This document shows, piece by piece, positions 35,665 to 44,361 of a DNA stretch of 64,000 nt (position 1 is the stretch's first letter; each line of letters opens with the position of its first letter). A program made the translations under genes and the position numbers. Origin of the DNA: Actinomycetota bacterium. Its GTDB lineage: Bacteria; Actinomycetota; Coriobacteriia; Anaerosomatales; Anaerosomataceae. The notes beneath the pieces were generated by a model. It searched no databases. It worked only from the letters and a program-made list of their open reading frames with translations, and was not told the origin of the DNA. The stretch covers positions 1 through 64,000 of the forward strand of contig SBEH01000008.1 of the NCBI GenBank assembly GCA_009668945.1, in the 5' to 3' direction.

Positions 35665-36990
35665 TTACTTGTTGTGGCATACCTGACAAGTACCCCGATT
35701 ATTGGTCCGCAAGAGCGCGTTGCCGTAATCCGGCGGTACGGTACCAACAGTAACGACAGTCGTGCCGTCGATCGTGACGCTCTTGGTGCCTGTGTTCCGC
35801 TGCGGGTTCGTCGAGTCGGCGACGCTGGCGAAGCCGCTCATCGTCGCACCAGAGCCGTGCGCCACGTGGCATGACAGGCAGTCGACCCAGTCGGTGGGTG
35901 TCTCCGCCATGACAACAGCGCCGTTGGTGTTGCCCTCGGCAGGATCGTGCGCCAGGGGAACTGCGTCGGCGGTGTTGTAGTTGAGCGGACCGGGCTGGAA
36001 CAGGCTCATCGCCACGTTCGTCGGATGCCTGTGACGCTCAACCAGACCGAAGCCATCGTTTGCGTCGTAGATCTCCGCCAGGTAGTCGTTGCCGCCAAGA
36101 CCGATGAACCCGTCGTTGAGGGTTCCGTTGAGGTCGAAGATGACCCCGGAATCGCCCTTCGTGTTCATCTGCGTGTGGCATGCTGCACACCAGCCGCTGA
36201 TGCCCTTGGTGGGATCGGGCAGCCCGGTGAGCGTGTTGATGGGTGCCTTGGCGTACCTCGGATTGGTGAAGTCCGGATAGTACGTCGTGTAGGCTGTCAT
36301 ACGCGCGGGGCCTTGAGGCCATCCGCCCACAGGATAGCCCTGCTCGGCCGAGATGACGTACGGCTGCGGGACACCACCCACGTATCCGCCAACCATGATG
36401 TTCGCGCGAGCGCCCGTAAGCGGATCGATACCAGCCACGATGTCCTTGAGCAGACGGTAGTTCGACGATCCGTGGGTGTCGTGGCAGGTCGTGCATGAGA
36501 TCTCGACCTTCTCGCCACCCGTGGTGATGATGCCGTCGCGACCGTCCGGACCGGCACCCCAGGCGACCCACGTCGCGCCACCGGGATAGTGCTGGGTCGG
36601 GAACCTCGAGAGGTCGAACCCGCCACCGTTGAGCGCCTGCCCGGCAAGGTTGTAAGTCTCGTCGCTCCCCAGATCACCGTCGCGGGACTGGAACACGCCG
36701 TCGAAGACGTTCGTGTCAGCACCGAACGCCGCCGAACCGTGGCAGGTCATGCAGAACGCTTCGTCGTCAGCGGCTGTGGAGATCAACAGCGCGCTGCGCG
36801 TACCACGAGTAGCACTCTGCCACGTGATGGGGCTTGACGCGGTGTGAGCACGGTGACATCCTGCGCACGCGTCGGTGTCCGCAGCGTAACCCCCGTGGAC
36901 ACTGCTGAAGGCCATCGCGACACCCGGCACCATGAACACCGCCAGTGCGACCGCGATTGCCAGAACGAATGCACGCTTCCTCAACGTCAT
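35665..36990 (-). CDS. Exported 6-haem c-type cytochrome
   Basis: A 441-residue protein with a signal peptide (cleavage after VPGVAMA) and six CXXCH sites: CAGCH, CMTCH, CTTCH, CAACH, CLSCH and CQVCH. Long haem-free stretches separate the sites. Segments such as DACAGCHRAHTA and CTTCHDTHGSSNYRLL resemble the doubled-CXXCH (DHL-type) sites of large extracellular cytochromes. ATG at 36990 overlaps the ferredoxin stop (TGATG) and has GGAGG close by, so it is translated together with the ferredoxin subunit. It probably accepts electrons from that subunit. Confidence 0.9.
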   Translation of the reverse strand: MTLRKRAFVLAIAVALAVFMVPGVAMAFSSVHGGYAADTDACAGCHRAHTASSPITWQSATRGTRSALLISTAADDEAFCMTCHGSAAFGADTNVFDGVFQSRDGDLGSDETYNLAGQALNGGGFDLSRFPTQHYPGGATWVAWGAGPDGRDGIITTGGEKVEISCTTCHDTHGSSNYRLLKDIVAGIDPLTGARANIMVGGYVGGVPQPYVISAEQGYPVGGWPQGPARMTAYTTYYPDFTNPRYAKAPINTLTGLPDPTKGISGWCAACHTQMNTKGDSGVIFDLNGTLNDGFIGLGGNDYLAEIYDANDGFGLVERHRHPTNVAMSLFQPGPLNYNTADAVPLAHDPAEGNTNGAVVMAETPTDWVDCLSCHVAHGSGATMSGFASVADSTNPQRNTGTKSVTIDGTTVVTVGTVPPDYGNALLRTNNRGTCQVCHNK

Positions 36991-37862
36991 CACACCTCCC
37001 CCATCGAATCATCGGTCATCTGCTGCCTGCGAGCAATCAGCGCGAACAAACCTGCGCCGAGTGCCGCCGGTACCAGAGCCGCCTTGGCGAACGGACTCGA
37101 CAGCACGCTGGAAACAAGCGGGGTCACATGGTCTTCAACGAACGGGTCGGCCTTGGGGGCAATGACCAGTGACTTCTTGCTTGCCCAGAAGATGCTACCG
37201 TCACCCTGCGCGGAAACGTACCCATTCGCGGAGTTCTGGATGTGGGCGATGACATTTGCACGCGTGTCGTACCTCATCGCCTTGGCCGGGCACGTGTACA
37301 CGCAGCTCGGCTCGTGGTCCTGCGCCACGTCGCTCTTGAATGCCACACCGGTGCCGAGAACCGTGTTGTAGTTCGAGGGCAGCGGGTTGCCGTACTTCGC
37401 GTCAAGTACCGCGCCTGCACGGCCGTGGCACATCGTGCACTTCCAGGCCTTGATCCCGTCGGTCCACGGAGCCTGGTCGCTTCCCTTGCCAACCTTGGGG
37501 TAGCCACCACGACCGCAGTCGATCTGACACTGGGCGATGCACTTGGTGCCGTCCGGGCCGTAGCCGTTCGGCGTGCAGAGGTCCGGGTCGATGTACACAG
37601 CGCCGGACGCCGCATCTTTGCGGATCGCGTCGAACGGGCAGCGCTTGACGCACGGCGGATTCTCGCAGTGCCAGCAGCTGTACCGCATGAACGGTCCCAT
37701 GTCGACGCGCTTCTGCGACTTGATGATGACGCGCTGATCAGGAGCAGTCTTGTGGATGCCCGGATTGAGCGCCTTCATCTGCCACGTACGCTTGCAGCTG
37801 ATCACACAGCCGTTGCATCGGACGCACTTGTCCACGTCCTGAAGGATCGCCATAACAGCCAT
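36990..37862 (-). CDS. Four-cluster ferredoxin-type subunit of formate dehydrogenase, membrane anchored
   Basis: A 290-residue FdnH/FdoH-like electron-transfer subunit. Cysteine groups CVRCNGCVISCKR, CWHCENPPCVKRCP, CTPNG...CIAQCQIDC and CTMCHGR...CVYTCPAKAM can ligate four [4Fe-4S] clusters. A hydrophobic segment near the C-terminus (FAKAALVPAALGAGLFALIA) anchors it in the membrane. It should take electrons from the selenoprotein encoded 17 bp upstream. No FdnI-type quinol-cytochrome b subunit follows; a 6-haem cytochrome does instead. The CTMCH is part of the iron-sulfur ligand set, not a c-haem site. Confidence 0.92.
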   Translation of the reverse strand: MAVMAILQDVDKCVRCNGCVISCKRTWQMKALNPGIHKTAPDQRVIIKSQKRVDMGPFMRYSCWHCENPPCVKRCPFDAIRKDAASGAVYIDPDLCTPNGYGPDGTKCIAQCQIDCGRGGYPKVGKGSDQAPWTDGIKAWKCTMCHGRAGAVLDAKYGNPLPSNYNTVLGTGVAFKSDVAQDHEPSCVYTCPAKAMRYDTRANVIAHIQNSANGYVSAQGDGSIFWASKKSLVIAPKADPFVEDHVTPLVSSVLSSPFAKAALVPAALGAGLFALIARRQQMTDDSMGEV

Positions 37863-37879
37863 CGTTCACCACCCCCTTT

Positions 37880-40800
37880 CTACGGAAGTCTCACGATGTT
37901 GCAGAGACAGGCCTTCGACTCAGGGATCACGGTGTTCGCATCCCCTGCGTCGATACACAGGTCGTTCGCCCGGCTGCCCTTCGACAGACCTTGGTCACCC
38001 CAGTGCCACGGGATGGCCACCACGCCGGGAGCGACGCGCTGGTTGCCGGCAGTACCTGCACCCACGCGCGCCTTGAAGCCCTTCGCCCAGCCGACGGTCG
38101 GGAATGCGGTCTCCCTAGCGAGCGTGCCCATGCTGTCGGCACGAGCAGTCACTACGTTGACCCAGTCACCGTCGTTGATGCCAAGCCTGACGGCGTCGAC
38201 CGAGTTGATCTCCACCCACGGCTCCGGCTCAGTCTCGACGTTCCACGGGTTGTTCCGAGTGATCGGACCGCCCTGGAAGTGCTCGACGCACCGGATGGTG
38301 GTGAGGACGAACGGGTAGTTCGCCGCGGGCGGATCGTTGACGGGCTTGCCACCCGCCACCGTGTAGCCGCGACCGGCCACTAGTGAGTCGTCCTTGACCA
38401 AGTCCCAGGCAGCCGTGCCCTTGGTGTTGCGGCCCCAGGTCGCGGCAAGATCCGCCCGTGGGGTCTCGTAGGGCTCGGTGTGCGCCGGGAACCTGCCGGC
38501 CAGGATGTGCACGGCGGTGGGTCCGCCGAGTGCGACGTCCGGCTTGTCCGACAAACGGTGGACGGTGCGATACCAACGCGAGTAGTTCAGCGTCGCCGTG
38601 TTGGTGCTCACGAACAGGCGGCTGCAGGAGTCCGGACCCATGTAGAAGTCCGACACGTCTCCTGGTACATCGCCGTTGTTGTAGAGCACGCGCCGGTTGA
38701 CCAGCCACGAGTAGCCCCAGCCAGGGAAGGCCAGGGTGCCGTTTCCGTCGGCCGTATCGCGGCTCTTCGAGCGGTTGTCGGTCGCCCAGTTCGCTTGTGC
38801 GGTGCCTAGCGGGGCCGCAGAGTGCCTGTTCGTGGTCCGGTCGGTGCTATACGCACCTGTGTAGAGCCACGAGATGCCGGTGGTCGGGGTGTTCATCTCG
38901 CGGTACACCAGCTCCGCAATCCACTCCGAGCCGGTGACGGCCGCCGGCAGCCGGGGCGCTGTCTCCGCGCCTCGCCAAATCTCGGCGATACCGCTGTTGG
39001 CGGTCTCGAAGTCGCTGGTGAGAGCCGCCGGCGTCCACCCGTAGCGCGACGCGTAGAGCGTCTGGTATGCATTCGTCCATGTCTTGCCGAGTGTCGTCCA
39101 GGTCGACGTGATGTGCCCGAACGCACCGGCGACATCGAGGGCCTTGGCGAACCTGAGCATGAGCTCGAGATCCGAGCGGCTCTTGCCCTTCGGATTCGTG
39201 GCCTTCTCGCGCCACTGGAGCACGCGGCCGGAGTTCGCTACGCTTCCGGCTTCCTCGACGTGCGCGCATGCCGGGATCAGATACGTCATGGCGCCAGCCT
39301 TGCGACTGCACATCGCAGTCTCAGTGGCGAACATGTCGACGACGACGAGCGTCTCGAGGTTGTACAGGCCGTCGCGGATCTTGCTCTGGTTCGGCTCGGT
39401 CACGGCAGGGTTCTGACCCCAACATACGAGCGCCTTGGTGTCACCCGCAATCATCTTGCGGAACATGGTGATGTGATCGTCGCCGTTGCCCTTGGGCCAG
39501 AGGTTGTACAGCGCCTTCGTGATCGGCTTGTCGGCCGATGGAGAGGTGATCCACGCCGGATCGCCGAAGAAGCTGTACGTCATGTTGAAGAACCCGCGCT
39601 GCTGCAAGCCCATGACCTTCGTGGCTGGAGTCGTCGCCACCGCCGGATCTCCGAGGTTGAACGCGTCGTCGTACGACCCGTTCATCTGCGCACGGCCGCC
39701 GGTACCGCTGAGCGGGAGGCCCCAGAGCGTGTCCATGTACTTGCCGTACGCGTTGACGACGCGGAGCGGCCGCGGGATGAAGCCGCGAAGCGGCTTGTTC
39801 GTGACGTTCTGAGGCTCCGGACCGGTGCGCGGCGTGTACAGCACGTTCTTGCCCCCGCTGGCAATGCCGTCCAGGCTGTCGTAGGCGTTGTTGTCGTACA
39901 CCTGCACGCCCGTAAAGGGGCCGGTCGGCGCGGAAGCCGATGCCTGCCAGACGCCATCGGGGTGCTTCTGGTAGGTCAGAACGTACTTGCCGCCGGTGAT
40001 CTCGATCGACGGGTCCTGCCCGGAGGCGAGGAGCGAGACCACTGCGCCAGGGGCCGCGCTGCCGATCGTAAGCGGCAGGTAGCTGATGCCAGCACCGTCG
40101 TAGTAGTAGACGTGAGTCGTAGTGCCGTTCGAGACGATTGACGGATACCTCACGGCCGTGGTGGTCGTGTACACAGTGCCCGTGGCCGTCCACAAGAGGC
40201 CGTTGGCCGACGTGAACTCGTATAGGTTGCCCGACGTGTAGGCAGGTATGTACGCACGGAACGTAGTACCATCCCACGCGATGTCGCCCGGAAGCGGGAT
40301 GTCCACACCCATTGCCGTGGCCGCAACGGTGATGAGGTTCGAACGGCCCTGATACACGTACGTACCGGCGCTTGCCACGTTCGTCGCGCGATAGACCAGG
40401 ATGTCCCAGCGGGCCGGATTCATGGCGTCGGCCATGGTCGCCGGAACGGCAGCAACCTTGTTCGCGAGTACCGACACCAGATAGCCCGCCGGATTCCCAT
40501 CTGCCGCGATCATGGCCTCAGCGAAGCCGTAGTACGGCACGAGGTCGATGGTGCCGGGTGCAAGGATGCCGGACTCGTCCGCAATCTGCTCGATGCTATC
40601 AACGTTCATCGAGCCCGGGTTGCCCGAGTAGTACGGGATGTTCCCGTAGAGCAGACCCTGATCGGTCGAGCCCTGAACGTTGTGGATGCCACGGAGGGCG
40701 TTGATACCGGCACCCGCGCGACCCACGTTGCCCATCACCGTCTGCATCACGGCGAACGACTTCACGTTCTGCGCGCCGCACGTGTGCTGCGTGAGGCCCA

Positions 40801-42343
40801 TGGCGTAGAGCATCGTGGTGGCGCGGTATCCCACGGCGCGAGGGTCCTGCGTGGCGAGGGCGCCGCCTACGGTCGAGCACCTGCTGTTGGCGATGAACGC
40901 ATCGGCTAGGAACTCGATGTCGGCCTCGGTGACTCCCGTGATCCCGGAGACAACCGACTTCGAGTACGGTGCCAGGTGGGCCTTGAGCCGATTGAACACC
41001 GTGTTCGGGTCGGGCGTGACCAGCGCGGTGGCAGGGGTGCCGTCAACCGTGTAGCCGTAGATCGTGTCGGCCTTCTTCGGGAAGTTGGAGATCGTGGTCT
41101 GGTCCGGTGCAATTGCGGTCACGACCCCAGTGGAAGCCAAGACCTTCTCCCGCACGTAGTCGGTTCCGCCGGCGTTGAGCACGAAACGGGCATCCGTGTA
41201 CTTGGAGTTCCTGGGGATGCTTCCGACCTGAAGGCTGTTGATCGTGGCGTTGCCGTCGGTGTAGAAGGTGCCACCGCCGGTCTGGTTCAAGAACGCGAGG
41301 AACTGCGTGCGCTGAGCCGCGGTGATGCTCGTATCAGCAGTGTCCTCCATCTTCGCGATTATCCGCCCGAGCACACCGTTCGCCAGAGCGATGTCCGTAC
41401 CCGGGCGCATGCGGATGAACTTGTCCGCGACGACCGCGGTGCGGGTCTTGCGGGGATCGACCACGACGAGCTTCGCACCCTTCGTGTTCGCCCAGGCGCT
41501 CAGCGACGGAGGCAGGCTCGTTGCTGCGGGCCAGCTGATATTCTGATTGTCGCGGGCCTTGTTGATGTGGGCCATACACGCCGGGTGGTTCTCCGACGGG
41601 TTCGCGCCCCAGACCAACACCATCGATGCGTTGCCGATGTCGGTCCAGTTGTTCGTCATGGAACCTCGTCCGAAGGCGGCGGCCAGACCGGCCACCGTGG
41701 ACGAGTGTCATATACGTGCCTGATGCTCGACGTTCGACGTTCCGAACTGAGCGATCAGGCGGCGGTACATGATGTTGGGCTCGTTGTTCATGTGCGACGA
41801 GCCGAGGAACGCCACGCCCTTGCTGTTGTGGCCGTTGGTCTCAGCAGGGGCGCCGGTTGCGTTGCGCGCGGTCACGAGCCGCGGCGCCAACTCGGCGAAT
41901 GCTGCGTCGAGGCCCATCGGCTGCCAGGCGCCGTCGCCGGTGCGCTTCCACGCGATTCCGCTCGCGTCACCACCGGTGTACCAGTCGATACCGTCGACGT
42001 TCGTGGCCTCCGGTACGCCGAGGCGGCGCTTGTTCGTCACCAGCTGGTAGGCTCCAGCTCCCTTGGCGCACAGACCGCCGTCGTTCCACGGAGACAGGTG
42101 ATCGCCGTAGACGTCGAGCACGTTTCCTGACGCGTCGACATCGACGAGCTGACCACAGCTCGCGGAACAGTACGGGCACGTCGTGTGGTAGGTCGCTGCG
42201 ACTGCCGCCGCGTCGGCCCGCGAAGGCCGAACGGCGAAGTCGACGCCCACAGCGCCCGCAGCGGCCGCCGCCGCGCCGACCTTCAAGAAATCGCGGCGCG
42301 AGAGCTCGAACTTCCCTCCTTGATTCTTGTCCTTAGTAGCCAT
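37880..42343 (-). CDS. Selenocysteine formate dehydrogenase-like molybdopterin catalytic subunit with inserted propeller-like domain
   Basis: The frame reads through an in-frame TGA at 41708-41710 (residue 212), giving 1487 residues. The context NVEHQARI-U-HSSTVAGL is exactly where FdnG-type formate dehydrogenases carry selenocysteine, and a SECIS hairpin follows. The N-terminus has a TAT signal (SRRDFLKVG) and a [4Fe-4S] set CPYCSASC...C (Cys 56, 59, 63, 92). Later family segments include GIHNVQGSTDQGLL, CWGQNPAVTEPN and a C-terminal molybdopterin dinucleotide domain. FdnG has about 1015 residues; here residues about 625-850 are an extra beta-rich segment (WDGTTFRAYIP, YPSIVSNGTTTHVYYYDG, GPFTGVQVYDN) resembling glycosidase-type propeller blades. 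Formate oxidation at the outer membrane face is the likely reaction, but the insertion makes the substrate less certain. Confidence 0.9.
41678..41710 (-). promoter_or_regulatory. UGA selenocysteine codon with bacterial SECIS hairpin
   Basis: TGA occupies 41708-41710. Starting 11 nt further on, GGTGGCC (41690-41696) pairs with GGCCGCC (41678-41684), giving seven base pairs with one G-U, around the five-base loop GGTCT. That loop is the same as in the known fdhF SECIS. The element would recruit SelB-Sec-tRNA. Confidence 0.9.
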
Positions 42344-42580
42344 GCTCTTCCCTTCCGTTCAGCGGGTCCATAGAGGAACCACCCCTGGCCCCCCCATGGG
42401 GACCACACACACGCGCGAGATGCCGGCACGCCTCCTTTCTTGAGCGTTGCAGCTTCGTCGGGAAACGCAAAGACCGACCAAGCGCGCCATCACGGCACCG
42501 CATAGCCGGTCTGATTACGTCTTGCACACCTCCCTTACCCTGGAAGTCGACCGCACACCGGGCCCCGCCGGAGGGGCCTT
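42344..42580 (-). other. Remainder of the long 5' leader of the formate dehydrogenase operon
   Basis: About 240 nt between the riboswitch core and the ATG at 42343. It holds the GGCCCC/GGGGCC hairpin at 42561-42578. It also holds an AAAGGAGG-like stretch near 42430-42440 that is too far from the start to be its ribosome-binding site. A weaker AAGGGAAG lies just before the ATG. I see no protein-coding gene in it. Confidence 0.6.
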
Positions 42581-42690
42581 CCTGCAGTCTCCTTTCCAAG
42601 TCGGGAGGCGCCATTGTTTCCGCTGACACCCTGATCGGCTTGCCCGCCGTAGCGCTGCGTGCGCCTTAGGCGCGACAAGCTCGGAGACGA
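42581..42690 (-). promoter_or_regulatory. MoCo (molybdenum cofactor) riboswitch in the formate dehydrogenase leader
   Basis: On the minus strand the leader contains CTCCGAGC, a GCGCC-TAA-GGCGC hairpin, GCAAGCCGATCAGGG, then GGAAAC..CGCCTCCCG..TTGGAAAGGAG. The CGCCTCCCG...TGGAAAGG block matches the core I remember from the E. coli moaA MoCo leader. The outer helix closes: GTCTCC (42683-42688) pairs with GGAGAC (42587-42592). A second GC-rich hairpin, GGCCCC/GGGGCC at 42561-42578, follows and may be the expression switch. The downstream gene is a molybdopterin enzyme, which fits. Confidence 0.75.
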
Positions 42691-42727
42691 TATTCGGTTG
42701 TACCTGCTGCCTTGCCTCAACTTCCTT

Positions 42728-42756
42728 AATACATTGTAACCGCAGTTACAATACAA
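42728..42756 (-). promoter_or_regulatory. Promoter with embedded operator for the formate dehydrogenase operon
   Basis: Minus-strand TTGTAT (42751-42756) and TGTATT (42728-42733) are separated by 17 bp. The spacer holds most of a perfect palindrome, ATTGTAAC-CGCA-GTTACAAT (42733-42752). A palindrome between -35 and -10 is a classic repressor or MerR-type activator site. The region is a short AT-rich island right after the NHL-PIN gene stop at 42768. Confidence 0.6.
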
Positions 42757-42767
42757 TCCCTCTCAGC

Positions 42768-44348
42768 CTACTCAGTGTCGTCCGGAGTGTCAATCCTCGA
42801 CTCAGGACTACGCCGCTGAGCGGCCGAACCCTTTCGCCGGACGGCGAATTCGCGAATGAAACGCTCCCGGTCGACAACGACGATATCCAGTGCCCGGGCA
42901 GCCTCGGCGAGAGTCGCGTCCTCGGTGGCAAGCCGGCCAGTGCGTTCGGCCATGGTGAGGATGATGGCGGTCTTCTCGTCGGCACCTGACTGTTCGACGA
43001 ACTCGCCCACGTCGGTGCGGGAGAAGGGTTCGCCGACGAGCAGCTCCCCGAAGCGCACCTCACCGGACCTGCGATGCAGGTACCGATCGAACAGGTCCTG
43101 GGTCACAATCCACTTGAACTTGCGGTTGTCCATCCGCGAGACCGCGCCTGCGGCGATCATGCCCTCGATGAAGTCCTCAGTGGTCATGAACGACGTGCGG
43201 CGGCGCAGCAGCGGCAGTAGGAGCAAGAGCAGCGGCGAGAGGCAGATGCCCCATTCGGCGGGCTCCTCAGGCAACGCAACCGGCGGGATTATGCCGGTCG
43301 GCCAGCCCCAGACCTGCACCTGGTTGTTCTCGCGGTCGCTCACGAACATCCGGCCGGTCTCATCGAGTGCGATGTCACTAGGGAAGCGGAACCGGCCTGG
43401 CTGCACACCCGGTCCGCCAAACCCGGTCTTGCGTTCGCCCGTGAGATCGTAGACGTCGATCATGTGCGCGAACGGGTCGGCCACCAGCAGGCGCTGCTCG
43501 CGATCCACGACCAGCCCCAAAGGCGAGCCTGACGTGTAGACGAGATACTTGAACTCGCCGTCGTGCGAGAACACCTGAACGCGATGGTTGCTCATGTCCG
43601 AGATGAACACGTCGCCCTCGGCCGAGAAGGCGATGCCGTTGGGATAGTAGAAGCCCCCGGGCGAATCCGTCATCTTGGCCGCCTGCACCGTCTTGCCGAA
43701 TCTCAACAGCTCGTTGCCCTCGGCATCAAACTCGAGGATCTGGTGCTGTTCGCTCAGTCCGAGATCCGCGACCCAGAGATTGCCGTCCTCATCGAAGGCG
43801 AGTGCGCAAGGGGCCCAGTACTCGATGACGTCGCTGTTCGGGATGAACTCGCGAATGAACGACCCGTCCTCCGGGCTGAACACGAAGATGCCGTGGAGGT
43901 GCCGGTCGGTGACCCACACGTTCCCGTCGGGCCCGATCACCACGCGCTGCGGAAGCTTGAGCTTGTCACCGGTGTCGCTGACGACCGAACTGAACGTGAA
44001 CAGGTAGTCGCCATCGGTCGTGTAAGCGCGTACGACGCGGCTCTGCGCATCGACGACGAACACCTTGCCGTCACCGGTCACGGCCACGCCGACCGGCATC
44101 ATCAGCGCGTCGGCGCCCTCCGGACCGGAGATCGCGTACAGGAACTCCGGCGCCTCTGTCGTTCCCTCGGTAAGCGACTTCACCGGCGGGAACGGCAGCC
44201 GTCGATTCGCCGAGTAGTACATGGTCGTCCACAGCAGCAGCATCAGAAGCACGACCAGACCTAGCAGCAGGGCCAGCTTGCGCACACGATCGTGCTTGCG
44301 CTTCCTGCCTGCGTAGTCCGTGATCTTCTCGATCGAGCGGTCGGTCAC
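42768..44348 (-). CDS. Transmembrane NHL-propeller protein with cytoplasmic PIN-like domain
   Basis: A 526-residue protein. A basic N-terminus and helix (about 24-46) lead to an extracytoplasmic NHL propeller (about 60-370) with blades such as MPVGVAVTGDGKVFVVDAQ, LPQRVVIGPDGNVWVTDRH and FPSDIALDETGRMFVSDREN. A second helix (WGICLSPLLLLLLPLL, about 375-392) returns the chain to the cytoplasm. The last 130 residues look PIN-like: FKWIVTQDLFDRYL, GADEKTAIILTMAERTGRLATEDATLAEAARALDIVVVDRERF. PIN domains are usually metal-dependent RNases. Some acidic positions are kept, but the usual first Asp is not obvious. It is the last gene of the upstream cytochrome cluster. Confidence 0.8.
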   Translation of the reverse strand: MTDRSIEKITDYAGRKRKHDRVRKLALLLGLVVLLMLLLWTTMYYSANRRLPFPPVKSLTEGTTEAPEFLYAISGPEGADALMMPVGVAVTGDGKVFVVDAQSRVVRAYTTDGDYLFTFSSVVSDTGDKLKLPQRVVIGPDGNVWVTDRHLHGIFVFSPEDGSFIREFIPNSDVIEYWAPCALAFDEDGNLWVADLGLSEQHQILEFDAEGNELLRFGKTVQAAKMTDSPGGFYYPNGIAFSAEGDVFISDMSNHRVQVFSHDGEFKYLVYTSGSPLGLVVDREQRLLVADPFAHMIDVYDLTGERKTGFGGPGVQPGRFRFPSDIALDETGRMFVSDRENNQVQVWGWPTGIIPPVALPEEPAEWGICLSPLLLLLLPLLRRRTSFMTTEDFIEGMIAAGAVSRMDNRKFKWIVTQDLFDRYLHRRSGEVRFGELLVGEPFSRTDVGEFVEQSGADEKTAIILTMAERTGRLATEDATLAEAARALDIVVVDRERFIREFAVRRKGSAAQRRSPESRIDTPDDTE

Positions 44349-44361
44349 AAAGTCACGCTCC

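Noticed and set aside
37430-37445. CXXCH (CTMCH) in the ferredoxin subunit as a c-type haem site
   Set aside because: These cysteines belong to the iron-sulfur ligand pattern of FdnH-like proteins, which act on the cytoplasmic side or as a folded TAT partner. It is not counted as haem.
41696-41710. Formate dehydrogenase gene as a pseudogene split by a stop
   Set aside because: The stop is UGA at the family selenocysteine position, the frame and homology continue without a break, and a SECIS hairpin follows.
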